DNA from: Bisporella sp. PMI_857
Lineage: Eukaryota > Ascomycota > Leotiomycetes > Helotiales > Helotiaceae
Reading direction: 5' to 3'
NCBI GenBank assembly: GCA_021307315.1
Contig: JAJSPD010000001.1
Location: forward strand, 1,550,001-1,614,000
DNA: 64,000 bases
Below, one piece after another: positions 48,813 through 60,059 of this stretch. Under the pieces are notes generated by a model that worked only from the letters and a program-made list of their open reading frames with translations, ran no database searches and was not told the origin of the DNA. Within the stretch, counting starts at the first letter, position 1, and each line of letters opens with the position of its first letter. A program made the translations under genes and the position numbers.

Positions 48813-50232
48813 ATGCAACTCCTCAAAACTGCTGGAGCGATTGCTCTTTTGTCTAATCTTGCCATTGCTCACGAAAAGATAGCTAAGGTATGGGCTACAT
48901 AAAATTTTACCACGCATTCATTACATCCTTGACTCTCACTTGCTCACCTTCCACAGACCCCAAACCGCTGGACATGGCACCACAACAAAAAGGTAGCACT
49001 ACAACCAAATAACCCCTACGAAAAGGCGCTCCATGCAACAGAGCCCATCCATAATCATCCTGTACACCACAACCCAGCTGAGAAACGCAATGACTGGCAC
49101 TCCCCGAATAAACCTGACTCCTGGCCTCTAACTTCTCTGCCCAACGGCAATGTCGTCCCAATCCCAACACACGCTCCAGAACTCCCCCCGGCAGCATGCC
49201 AACTAGATGTTACAAGTTTCGTCACATCCATCAGCACTGTCATAAGCACGACGTACCTGACTTTCTGGGCAAACCCCGAGCACACTGCGGTAGCCATCCC
49301 AGTACCTACCGCCGCTCCTCCTTTCCCTCATCCTCATCCACATCCAGACATCCCGTTCGACCCTGCGGCTATTCCAGCAGAGGAACCAGTTCAGACCGCC
49401 CCTGCACCTCCTGCACCTCCAGCACTTCCAGAAGCTCCAGCACATCCAGATACCCCAGAATTCCCAGATATCCCGGAACCCCCACCACATGCTTTACCGA
49501 ATTCTCCCACAGACGCTTTGCCAGTAGCGGCAAAAAAACCAGAGCATGCTGCTCACGAACAAGTACATCCCCACCCACCACCTACAGCGCCGCACAAACC
49601 ACTTTGCGGCGTGCACAACCTCTTGGATATCTTGGATATTGGTGATTACCTCCTCGATCTCGTGGAGGATGATCTATTAGGCGTTCCTGACTGCTATGAG
49701 CTTTGCCAGGTAAGTCAATCTCGCCATTCCTTACATAACCACTTTCCCTTTCTCTCTTCCAGACCCCCACGAACCCAACAAGATGATTCTAACGAGACGA
49801 AAGAAACACAAAGAATGTTCAAGCTATCAGTTCTTCCCCGCCGACGGCCCGGAGTCTCCACAGCTTCCTCCCCACGCCGCAGCCTCCAAGCCCAAGAACC
49901 CGCACGGCAAACCAGCAAGCTCCACGCACAGCTTGCCCGACAAGTTGAGCTGTCCGCGCTGCGAGCTCTACTCCTCCCACGCATCGCCCAACATCGCCGC
50001 TCACGCCCACGCCACCCACACCCAAGGACCGCACGACATCCCAGCCGCAGACACAAAAGATATCCACGCCTCCTCACCCTCCTCAACCCACGATACCGAG
50101 AACGCACGCTTACCACCAGAAAACCACGGCCCGAACGGCCAACCAACCTTCCCACCCAAACAGCAACATCTCTGGTACGACCTCGCATGCGGCGCTCCGC
50201 ACGGGTTCGCGCAGAGCCCCTCTGAACATTAG
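48813..50232 (+). CDS. secreted Pro/His-rich protein
   Basis: Exon 1 (48813-48887) encodes a signal peptide, MQLLKTAGAIALLSNLAIA. Exon 2 (48957-49709) carries a His/Pro/Asn-rich segment, a conserved-looking CQLDVTSFVTSISTVISTTYL, a long Pro/Ala/His repeat-like region and a C-terminal CGVHNLLDILDIGDYLLDLVEDDLLG with two further cysteines. The last exon is ambiguous. Using the nearest acceptor (ending 49762) the protein stops eight codons later (259 + ... about 284 aa). Using the acceptor CTATCAG (ending 49830), 37 nt after a perfect TTCTAAC branch site, the frame stays open for 134 codons to 50232 (409 aa) and the new exon keeps the same Pro/His-rich style with a CPRC motif. I favour the long form. 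Probably a cell-wall or extracellular protein. Confidence 0.7.
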
Positions 50233-50449
50233 CAGCAGCGGACTAGCCTCCGAACGAACGAACGATCCGAGATGGTGACAGGGAATGGATAGTGTGTCAT
50301 GTAATTTTATATGTGTGCATGCGCGGTGGAATTTTATCTTTCTGTCTAGTGACATGTATGTCTTTTTTATTATTATTTTTCTTTGAAGGAACGGGACAGG
50401 ATGAGCTGGATATACGGTACGGAACTCTAGGCTAAGGCAAACTGAGGTT

Positions 50450-50473
50450 GGGGGGGGGGGGGGGGGGGGGGGG
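50450..50473 (+). repeat. poly-G tract, 24 nt
   Basis: Uninterrupted run of 24 G followed by CCGGGG, about 220 bp after the secreted-protein gene. Its true length may vary or be misread by sequencing. Confidence 0.95.
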
Positions 50474-51520
50474 CCGGGGAAACTTTGATATGATGATGCT
50501 GCGAGTAGGAAAGAGTAATTTTAGGTCGAAATATACTTTTCTTTGGGCTCTCCTGGCTGTTTTGCCAAGGTAGAGTAGGTCCTTTTATGTTGCGAGGTTT
50601 GTGCGCGGTATAGATTCTTATATGCTAGGGCATGAATGATTTGGCTTAGAGAGTGACGAGTCTTTTTGTGTTTATTGGTAACGAGAGGTGCTTGACTGTC
50701 TTGAAGTGTTGAATCCGGTAGGCGCACATGTTTGGGGCGAGAGTTGTGATCCTGAGTCGCTAGGTTAAGCAGCTTGTTCTTACAGATTTCAGGACGCTTT
50801 TAGGTGAAGCTGTCTCTCAGGAATGTTGTCACTCAATCAGCCGGGGGGAGGACGTATAATAAGTGATTGTGTTGTCATTATAATGTTTCGTATTAGCACC
50901 TCGGTACTAGCGTTTGTTCCTAACTACAAGAGTTTCGCCTTCAAGCTCATACATTCCCTTTCATCCACCACCTGTCCTTAAAGACATGAAAGATGGAATA
51001 TCGAAACGCCTACACCAAAACATGCCCCCATTCCCTATCGTAAAAGCTCAGAATGTAATAAGGAATAACCCTTCCTTCCCCTTCCGCAAAGGGTCAGGGT
51101 ATCCGATGCTGTACAGCCAAAATCACAAATTCGCTAAAAAATACCTCCGTCTCCCATTCTTCCAATCATTAAATGCATGAAAAGTCTCAAAGTCTCCGCC
51201 ACCTCCGTCTAGATCTTTCCAATTGAAGCGAGGTTCCATATGCAATGCGGTATAGATCCTGATATTCTTCCATTTCCGAAATGTCAGCAAGACAAGTACG
51301 ATGCTTGAAGATTCGCTGAAGCGCTGCACAGGATGGTAAAACAGATGCAAGTTGGGTACCACTATGTGAAGGGGGCCTTAGAAAGAGGAATATGCACATG
51401 AGATCCATTGTTCCATCATCTAACACATCAAACTGGTATTAGGTACCAGTGGGCCGTAATTTTTTTTTTAAGTAGGGGGGAGTCAGTGAGTGATAAGGTA
51501 GCACTATGATAATGACTTTT
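50474..51520. other. convergent intergenic region
   Basis: About 1 kb, tail-to-tail. Frames at 50914-51180 and 51123-51426 show nothing recognisable. An A/T run of 9 T occurs near 51460. Confidence 0.45.
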
Positions 51521-54121
51521 TCAAGTTGAATCCTTAGGTTTCCAGAACTGCATCAGGCGACTGAAGCGTTTGGGCTTGCTGCTCTTCTCCTTCCTCTCCG
51601 TATCCAGACTTGGAGCTCGAACCTCCATAGATAATTTGCTCTTCTCTCCATGCGAGCTACTGATCAGTCGTGATAAACTAGCCATGCTGGAGCGTTTGTT
51701 GCGAACTGCAGCTGAGAATGAAGCAGAGCGCTGACCTTCTCGAAATTGAGGGCTATTTGCCACTGGAATAAACATGCTATCTCTGGTCATGGTGGAGTTA
51801 CTGTCCGTCAGAGACGGAACATCATAGATATCTGTTGACATTCTCAGCTCGGGTCCAGGCTCTCCAAGCAACAATGACTGAAAGCCACCTTCATCAGCCA
51901 CAGAAGATGGAGCTGTTGAAATGCGCTGGGTGTCGTAAGAGAACGGAGAACGGGGCGATGGCATCGATGAATGAGTTGTAGATTGAGGACTTGTTGGTGT
52001 GAGATATGGCGGTTGCAACGAAAATGGTTGAATATCTACGGGTGCGAGATCTTTGGGAAGTCGTGAACGTAAAGGCGGTGTCGCGGTCGATTCTGATGAT
52101 TGAGCACTAGACACAGGCCGAGAATTGATCGAATCATCAAATATTTCTGTTCGGCTTGGAGTTTCTTCCAAGATAGTCTCATCCTTCAAAGAGTTGCTGG
52201 AGGCTGTAGACTTCATGCTCGCGCTAATGTGTCGTCTACCACCTTCGCTCAGACCACTTCCCTTGCGCTTAATACCTCGCTTTGAAGACTCTTCGTCGTC
52301 GATAGTCCAATCCATTATCTTCTCTCCACTCTCGTCATCAGCATCCACAACTTTGATGTCGATACCCGATTCTTCCTCATCCTCAGTTTTGCCATGTACA
52401 GAGGACTTAGAGTCTTCCCAATCGTCTTCTTCATCTTCCTCAAAGACATCAGCCATGGTAGAGCTGGAATTAAGATGTCGCATTCCGAATCGAGGATTCT
52501 CAAGCTCCGGGGAAGATGCAGCTCGTCGATGATAGTGCATACCTGGACCCCCAAAATTCGACATGCCAGCTGCACTGTGCATTCGTTTACCCCTTCTAGG
52601 TCCAGAACCTGTCACAGCTTCCCATTCTGCATCTCTGCCAGAAGGGGTATTAAATGGGCCTAGGGCAGCATCAAGATCGATGATCGGACTCATTGTACTT
52701 TCGTCATCTGGTACGTACGTGCGTCGAGGTACCCATGACGAGAAATCAGTATTGATCTCAGGTTTGACAAGTGATGCTGATTCGGGAATAGTGGGTTCTA
52801 GCTGCTTGAGTTCCGTGACAGACGATTCCATTGATGTGTAAGCCGGGTTGGGAGGCGTGGGAGAACGCCGGCTATGCTTCGAGCTACGTTGCCGGGCCTT
52901 GCGGGATAAAATTGAGCCAGCCCATGACTTCACCTTCTTTTGCTTCTTCTTCCGGGACGCAATAGAAGACCGCCTTGATGGTGCTGGTTCAATTTCAGTT
53001 GAAGCAATGGGAACGTCGGGTGTTTGTGGTATTGGTGATTTTGGAGCTGGCTGAGGATCCTTGTACGATGCTGCACTTGTAGGCCGACTGTTCGGCGAGT
53101 CGGTGCCACTAAAGAAGGACCAGATCTTGTTCGGAGATTTTGGTGTTGGGGGAGTTTCGGGGGCCGAAGAGATCATGGCAGGAAGTAGAGGATTCGAACG
53201 GCGTCTGCGAGGGCCGGTAGCATCCAAAGTCGGCGATATTGGTCCACTGCTATCTAATCTTGCAGCGGCCGTTTTGGGTCGTGCGTCTGTCTCTGGGGAT
53301 TGGCGTTGTTCCTTGGTCGACGGGCTGGATGCCGAAATAATTGAAGAGATCGATCCAGACACCGAGTGTCCCCCAGGGCGGATAGTAGTACCAGAGCTCT
53401 CACTTGAAACAACTGATAATGGTCGAGGAATAAATTGTACATCATCCGAGAATCCAACACGCGTGCGCGTGACTCTCGATGCAGTGTTGCCTTGCTCTGT
53501 TTCGTAATTTGAAATGGACTCGATGCCAGGAAACGGCGATCGCTTATCTTCAACACTTGGACTACATGGTGCACTACCACCCCTCTGAGTGCTCGTTGGA
53601 TCGGTGGGTTTGATCATAAAGCTCAGATCGCCCTGAGATATGGCTGCGGATCTTCTATGAGCATGGCCTCGCCGACCTGGTTGTGGACCAAGAGCTGAGA
53701 GTGTGTTTGGCGTAGGCAATACATTATCCCCCTTCGTTGGCGATGTGCTCATCAGGCCTAAGCCACTACCAGTCTTTCCATCACCTCCAATATATTCACT
53801 TGTGCCCCTCTTGTGAAAGTTGGTTCGTGAAGGAATAGATCGATGCTGTGGTGACAGTGGGGGGCTTGCAATTCCTGATTCGACCGGTTCAGACGGATTA
53901 AAGGAGAACTGTGGTAGTTCTGCGGGTGGTGATTGCCTACTACTGTTGTCCAGTCTACCGAACGACCCTGAGATATCTGCAGTAGGAGAGAGTTGACGTC
54001 GGCCAGTAGCCCTTGAAAATGACGATGGAGCAGAAGACGAGGGTGATGGTCTTGCCGGAAAGACGAAGTCAGGAAGAGGAGCGGCAGCCTCACTAGTGGA
54101 AGAGGGTAGAACGGTCGTCAT
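51521..54121 (-). CDS. large Ser/Pro-rich protein ('cell wall proline-rich protein' type), 866 aa
   Basis: Single exon from the ATG of MTTVLPSSTSEA. The N-terminus PLPDFVFPARPSPSSSAPSSF, the DLSFMIKPTDP block, VGFSDDVQFIPRPLSV, the basic KKKQKKVKSWAGSILSRKARQR cluster, SWVPRRTYVPDDESTMSPIIDLDAALGPF, and the C-terminal KPKRFSRLMQFWKPK are separated by long disordered Ser/Pro/Thr stretches. This pattern matches fungal proteins often labelled cell-wall proline-rich, but no signal peptide is present, and the conserved basic and acidic blocks look intracellular. An acidic EEDEEDDWEDSKSS patch lies in the middle. I treat the 'cell wall' label as unreliable. Large AT- and repeat-rich sequence precedes the gene. 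Confidence 0.85.
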   Translation of the reverse strand: MTTVLPSSTSEAAAPLPDFVFPARPSPSSSAPSSFSRATGRRQLSPTADISGSFGRLDNSSRQSPPAELPQFSFNPSEPVESGIASPPLSPQHRSIPSRTNFHKRGTSEYIGGDGKTGSGLGLMSTSPTKGDNVLPTPNTLSALGPQPGRRGHAHRRSAAISQGDLSFMIKPTDPTSTQRGGSAPCSPSVEDKRSPFPGIESISNYETEQGNTASRVTRTRVGFSDDVQFIPRPLSVVSSESSGTTIRPGGHSVSGSISSIISASSPSTKEQRQSPETDARPKTAAARLDSSGPISPTLDATGPRRRRSNPLLPAMISSAPETPPTPKSPNKIWSFFSGTDSPNSRPTSAASYKDPQPAPKSPIPQTPDVPIASTEIEPAPSRRSSIASRKKKQKKVKSWAGSILSRKARQRSSKHSRRSPTPPNPAYTSMESSVTELKQLEPTIPESASLVKPEINTDFSSWVPRRTYVPDDESTMSPIIDLDAALGPFNTPSGRDAEWEAVTGSGPRRGKRMHSAAGMSNFGGPGMHYHRRAASSPELENPRFGMRHLNSSSTMADVFEEDEEDDWEDSKSSVHGKTEDEEESGIDIKVVDADDESGEKIMDWTIDDEESSKRGIKRKGSGLSEGGRRHISASMKSTASSNSLKDETILEETPSRTEIFDDSINSRPVSSAQSSESTATPPLRSRLPKDLAPVDIQPFSLQPPYLTPTSPQSTTHSSMPSPRSPFSYDTQRISTAPSSVADEGGFQSLLLGEPGPELRMSTDIYDVPSLTDSNSTMTRDSMFIPVANSPQFREGQRSASFSAAVRNKRSSMASLSRLISSSHGEKSKLSMEVRAPSLDTERKEKSSKPKRFSRLMQFWKPKDST

Positions 54122-54773
54122 GGTGCCCGAAAGCCGCACGGCGGCCAACGATCACAGACTCGATTAGAGACTCATATACACCCGACTAGCCAAGCAGCTG
54201 AGCCGTAGAGAAAGGCAAGACCACTGCTAAACGGTAGATTCTTGCAAAGTCTCCTCAATACGTTCCGGCTAGTCGGTGGTCGGCTTGAGTCGAGAAATAG
54301 GTTACGGTATGATCTGGTTGGGAGAAGCAACGACGTCGAATGCTCGATAGGCTAGTAATGGGAGATTAAGAATTGAAAATGCGGAGTGATATATAATTTT
54401 TTAATTTTTTTTTTTCAAAAGAACGGACGGCCACCAAGTTGACCAAGCGATAGAAGGTGAGGATGAAGGATTGGAAGGTGCTGTAATAACAAGCAAACCG
54501 ATGTGTTCCTCACCAAACTAAACTTGAAGGTGGTTCAAGACGGGGATCGAGTTTGGGACTGGGTAAATAGTAGAGTAAAGCAGATCACAGTACAGTAGGA
54601 GAGGGAAGGGGGAACTCGCTAGTGCAAGCGTAGGCGTAATTAGTCTCCAACCAAGCGAGACCGGATCAGGGAAGGCGTTCAGGCGAAACCCACCTTTGAA
54701 CTTTGAACATGGGTCAGGGGAGGAAGAGGGGTACTGTACTTTACTCGGACTAGTAGTAGCACGGGGGGGAACT
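54122..54773. other. upstream region of the Ser/Pro-rich gene
   Basis: About 650 bp, presumably leader and promoter of the minus-strand gene; contains a T/A homopolymer region near 54400-54420. No gene seen. Confidence 0.45.
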
Positions 54774-54821
54774 GGACTAGGACTAGGACTAGGGGACTAG
54801 GAACTAGAGACTAGGGACTAG
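54774..54821 (+). repeat. imperfect GGACTAG tandem repeat
   Basis: Six to seven copies of a CTAGG/ACTAG-type unit (GGACTAG, with one- and two-base variants) in 48 bp. Confidence 0.85.
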
Positions 54822-54895
54822 CAGTATGCCCTCCGTAAGCCTCTCTCTCGTCTCTCATGGGGTGTGTTGTTATGTTGTGGGTGGTACTGTAAGTT

Positions 54896-54926
54896 AGTAC
54901 TGTACATAAGTAGTAAGTACAGTACT
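54896..54926. repeat. 10-bp perfect inverted repeat with 11-nt spacer
   Basis: AGTACTGTAC at 54896-54905 and its exact reverse complement GTACAGTACT at 54917-54926. It could form a hairpin or bind a dimeric regulator. The same TACTGTA/TACAGTA core recurs nearby. Confidence 0.85.
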
Positions 54927-54992
54927 ATAGTGGCGGTGCTGGCTGATAGCCCATACGGTATGTATCACTCAGGGGTTGCTTGTTGACATGGT

Positions 54993-55014
54993 GATGATGA
55001 TGATGATGATGATG
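54993..55014 (+). repeat. (GAT)n trinucleotide microsatellite
   Basis: Seven tandem GAT units plus one base, in noncoding DNA. Confidence 0.95.
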
Positions 55015-57333
55015 CTCACCTCGAAATGCTGACAGTTTCTCTCTGTACGGGCGAATCATCGCACTTCCCAAAATCCGCCTTTGTTTACTTCGTACTTTAA
55101 CTTACATTACCTAGCCTACGGGTACACATGGGCGGCGCTGCTGCAAACGGAAGATCACAAACTCAATCCTCAACTCAAATTCAACTTCAACAGCCTTTTC
55201 CCCCAAGCCTTGAGGTCTGGAGGTCTCTTTGCCAATATGGTCCCCCATATGCTCTCTCTTCTCGTAGCAGCCGGCAGTTGTTTTCCCTGGCCCCCTACTG
55301 TCATGTCCTGGATGATATCCTCAGCGTCTCGGAGGATTTAGATGCAGCTTTTGCGCTTGGATACATTACATATAACCAGCGACTAGAGCACGTAACCTGA
55401 CTACTGTGTAGTACCCTTCGTACAGTGCAGCGCATTGCTGCCCTGCAGGAAAATCTGACTTTCCTTTCCAAGCGGGCCAAGCCTTTTTGACCCAGGGCAG
55501 ATCTCGGCGCACATACTGTGTGCGTACTCCGTACAGTAGTGTATTAGAGTGAATGAATTGTGCTGTTTACCCCCATCCTACCCTCCACCAATTATCCTCC
55601 CATCACATACAGTAGTAACAATCCCCAATTTGGACACTACCCGTAATGTAGGTATAATAGGGAACGTATTAAACTGGACGTTATTTACAGTGCAAAAGCC
55701 TGCCCACCCAGGTCATCCTGTAGATTGCTGAAAATTCATCCACCCACGCAACCCTGTTCGTCCCTTTTCCAGCTGATCTGATTGTTATTCGTTTGAAATG
55801 CGAAGTTGGATTTGCCCTCTCATTCGATACGAACTCCCAGCCCCTGGTTCGTGGGTCCTATCCGCGGGGCAAGGCTGATCTCGTTTCCATCTTGGTGTGA
55901 CAAAGATAGATTGCATTACCCGCCAGCTAAGGGACACGAACCTGGCATGATTCAACCACTGGAGATTACCGTATCCATTATTACTGACATTTATGATGAT
56001 TGTGGTCCTGAAGATTATCCATCGATGTGGTCATGATTTCTATTAATTGCTTTTTACATAATCATGACCGAAAGCCGGATTCGTTTGGCAGGCTTTACCA
56101 TTGCTCGATATCAATTGCCCAGATAAGCCGTGATCCCCAAAGGGATTAATCAGCCTGTCTGAACCCCTGAATCAAAGCCCCTTCGGCAGCCCCGGTTTGA
56201 CTTTGGGAAAGCCAGTGCTGCGTTGCCCATCATAACTTTTATTTTTGTGAACCTCACTTGAACTACCCAACAATGACATCGAACTCCAAAGAGTCCAAAA
56301 CACTGGAGCCAAAAAATATAGATATGAGGATCATCTCTTCGCTACCAGAAATACCACTCATCAAATACACCAACGGGCAAATTCGCCGGGTTAATTTCAC
56401 CCCATGCAACTAATTTCGTCCTGTAGAGACCAAAAGAACACCTTTGATTGTTGTTGACGGGATGATGTAGTAGAGGCCTATTTGATTGCTGGATTTTGAG
56501 AGCTCCGGCTTTCCAAGATGCAAGAGAAAAAAAAAAGCGTTACTGCTCAATCCCGATCATTCCAAGCGAAACTAGGATGGCTCAACGCCTGTAGTACCAG
56601 GAGATGATCTGTGTGTCGCGTACAGTAGTCCAGTTCAGAATGATAAAATGGCTCACTACCCAGAATCAAGCAACATTGCATCGTGAAATTCACCACTTGC
56701 TTGCATCGACGAATAGAAAGTCTAAGATGTCGTGCCTGTGTGGTTTTTTGGTTGTGCTGGTAAACAGCTGCACGCTGCAGGAACTCGCATCGGCCTAACT
56801 CGGGAGAGAAAGCGGTGTTTGGAGTCTGAAGATGCAGTTGGCAAAGCCTCGTTCTGATTCGTATGTGAGGCAAATATAGGGGAAAGGCTACCAAATGATC
56901 CTTGGGCCTCCTCAATCCACCACTCTCCCCCCTGACTCGAGACTGGAGGCTGAGGCTGACGAGCCTAGGAGCCCAGGAGCCCAATTTCATGGTACTGGGT
57001 CATGATCGAGAGAGGAATATTTCTGCCGAGCACCTTGTCCTTGCTAAACAGTAAAAAAAACTATCATTTTCGTCGTTGTTTAAAATTTCAACAACACGAG
57101 ATGAATTTGAATTTTCACCCCATGTAAAATCGATATAAGCTTTCGGAGACTAAAAATAAAGATGATAAAATGAGCAATAATAAAAACACGTGAGCACTAG
57201 CGTATCACGAGATAATGTGGGTTTTCGCTCCTCAACGGCGACCGCATTGACACGACGGGAACGCGTTGCCAGCGCCACGGACAAATACCTGAACACAGGA
57301 GAGAGATGATAGCAGGACGGACAACTTTCAAGT
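55015..57333. other. 2.3-kb gene-poor region
   Basis: No coding frame with motifs or splice logic on either strand. Copies of TACAGTA/TACTGTA occur at about 55422, 55532, 55609 and 56629, in one place as TACTCCGTACAGTA. An A-rich stretch is near 56525. It separates two outward-facing genes and may carry long promoters. Confidence 0.5.
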
Positions 57334-59290
57334 ATGCCTCGACGAGTAATGATTCTGTCGATGAGCGAGGCTCTCTTGGCAAAACCATGCCGTACAGGAA
57401 ACAGCGTGAATCTACAATTTAAGAGAGGGCTGAAAGACATTCACTATATAGGAGTCGGTCACAAAGCAGCCGTGGGCCTTCCGCTGAGACAAATAACCCT
57501 TGTAGCAAAACAAGAGCCTCATACCATCGTAAGCTCAGGTCTACTCTTCGACTCTCACTTTTCTAACATTGCTACAGGCTAAGAATAAATTCCTAGCAGA
57601 TTTGGAAACGCATTTTCTGAACCGAAAATTATGGCAGTCCCAGAAGCAGCCTATGGGGCCCCGCCATGCTGTGAATGCGCTCGTGATACTCGCAACCCCG
57701 GGCTTTGCAGGCTGGCTAGAGGATGTAGGTAAAATAGCCAAAGAGCGCAATTTCCATCCTGAAAGCTGAGGCATGTCTCTAGAAAGCATACATGGCCTGT
57801 TGTTTAGAACTCATCATGCGTTCTTTAATCCAACATAGACATAGAACTAATGTTTTGAATTCTATAGGATGCAGAATTTCTTCCCAGTGTGCTCAGGTTG
57901 TTAAGAAATACTCTTCCGTCCTTAGACCTCCCTAACGATTTTGATCGAAGCTCAAAACCAGAGCCACAGCCAGAAATCGACGTTGTCTGTGCATGCGTCG
58001 ACGGACTCGTACCTTCGCCCCAGGAGTTTCCTGTGGTAAAAAGAGAACATGCATCTCAGGGGTTTTCTATTCTGTACGGTCTAAGTAATCAGCTCTTCAA
58101 TGGGTTATGGCAAAATGACAGTGGCAGAGCTGCACACAGCGCAAGCTCTAATCCGCCATCTATGGCAGAAGGTGTCCTAGCCACTGCTTTATCATCGAAT
58201 AATCCACACCATGAGTTGAAGTTCGCCTTACACAACCATGGGAATCCTAGTACTTACATTACTTTACCTCTTGCGAACACGCTCTTCACAAATGGAAAAC
58301 CAGCAACCCTCGTTACCTCGCGTTGGCAAGCTCACACTGACTCATCTTTTACGAGAATACGACTGAATGATGAGAAAACCTACCAAAGCATTAGGATCTC
58401 TAATGATTCAAGTGTCTCTTTTAACATTCCGGCTGTTGCTTTGACACCGCCTCGTCGCATCGCAAGCAGTCTTGGAAACATAGTCCGACAGATTGAGTAT
58501 GCGAAACGAGAACCAGGTCCTGCGTCACGAGAGTTAGAAGAGAGTATCGGCAAGTACTTGGAAGTAACCAAACAGCCTAAATCAACAGTTCAAGTCTGGG
58601 CACTGATCACCCCCGGCAATGTAGCCCACAGTCTTTCATCTGATGCACACCAAGTACAGCAAGGCTGGAAGTCTAAGGCTCATGATCGTGGCACTTTCAT
58701 TGGCACGTGGATACAAAAGGGAGCCATGCTGTGTCGTGTCGGTAAGTATTCTCTCATTATCCATTGATTCCCGTCGTGACTGACATTTTACAGTCAGTGG
58801 AGGTGGAGGTTGGGGCATTAAGCAAGGTCTCCTTTCCTTAGATCCGCAAACTAAACCATACCTTGTTACTGATAAATCACTTGAGGACTCCAATGGGTCG
58901 TTCGAGGTGCAGCAAGACTCAGCTTTAGGCAATCTTGCGAGCTCAGGTTCCTGGATTCAGTTCTTTGCTGCGCATAATACAACGGATGTGAACTCTCTTG
59001 TAGAGACTCAAACGCCTTCTATCCTACAACTTACAACTGCGTTTGGGGCGGTGCCCAGCACTGTAGATGACATATCACAGCCTGTTTATGCCGGCGATAA
59101 CCAAGGCGGCGTTTTCCATTCATATCCGGGTCACTTTGGTGCGGTCTCAGAGGCGGGCTTATATGTAAACCAAAAAGGAACAGATGAACTATCAAAAAAA
59201 GAGTCAAACTCGACCAAAATCGATCTCCCATATTCCTATGTACATCAGGATCACAGGCAGCAGACTTTCCGTTATGTTAGTCTCGATTGA
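57334..59290 (+). CDS. conserved uncharacterised protein, possibly mitochondrial
   Basis: Four exons, 57334-57528, 57578-57724, 57868-58741 and 58794-59290 (introns 49, 143 and 52 nt), give 570 aa. Start MPRRVMILSMSEALLA is basic and hydroxylated, compatible with a mitochondrial presequence but not proof. Blocks that look conserved: DIHYIGVGHKAAVGLP, RHAVNALVILATPGFAGWLED, EIDVVCACVDGLVP, GFSILYGLSNQLFNGLW, LPLANTLFTNG, and SGGGGWGIKQGLLSLDPQ. The Gly-rich GGGGWG motif at the exon 3/4 junction may be a nucleotide- or backbone-binding turn. I do not recognise the family beyond similarity to other unnamed fungal proteins. The exon 2/3 junction rests on a GTAGGT donor and is the weakest; the C-terminus may extend through another exon after 59290. 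Confidence 0.72.
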
Positions 59291-60059
59291 GCAACCGGGG
59301 CTTACACTATAAGACATTGGCCAAGATTAAGCACACCGTCTGGGGTTACCTATGAGAGTACATTGGGAGGAGAAGGAGTATATCCACATTTTGCACAGCA
59401 AATGATGAGTCGACTGAATGGAAGTTATATGCCGCGGGTTCTTATAAGTCTTCAGTTCTACCAGCCCACGGACCCGAATAATTGAAGTAGAGCAGTATTC
59501 TACTAGAGGGAGTAAAGTTCGAAGTGGCACAGGATTGGCCGGCTCCAAGGAACAGAAATGTACGTGGTGTAAGATAGACGATATGTTCACAAATATCATA
59601 CACTCAATCAGCACATAAAATAAGCATAATTGAATAATAAACAGGCTAAGCTTGTGGGTGTTGGTAAAATTGGTTTACACTACCATACCTATAGCAGAAT
59701 CGACAAGACTGTTATTACCATTGAAGTTTTTCCTCATTTGCTTCAAAGCTTTCATATGAAGATATAAGCTTAGACTAGAAGTCAATTTACCAAGCCACAG
59801 CGTTTCAATGCCCAATTTATTGTTTTGACTTTGAATGTTAGCCGTATTAGATTAGATCTTTGGCCAAATGTGGAAGTGCGTAAACACTCCTCACGTGCGC
59901 ACTAGCAAGCATACGGTTAGGCGACAATGGTTGTAACAGCTCAACCTCAAGAGTTTGATTTATCTCAGAAGATCTCACATTTCGATCCCTAAGCTTCCTA
60001 CACTTGCAGCAATAAGAAGCACAGCACTTGCCAACAAATTCCCTTTAATACCACGCAAT
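59291..60059. other. intergenic, about 770 bp
   Basis: AT-rich. Possible continuation of the previous gene just after 59290, and the promoter of the RRM gene. No independent gene seen. Confidence 0.4.

Noticed and set aside
49518..50225. Frame continuing the secreted-protein exon without splicing
   Set aside because: It begins inside exon 2 and after the GTAAGT donor becomes extremely Arg-rich, typical of a wrong frame over GC-rich coding DNA; the spliced frame keeps the compositional style.
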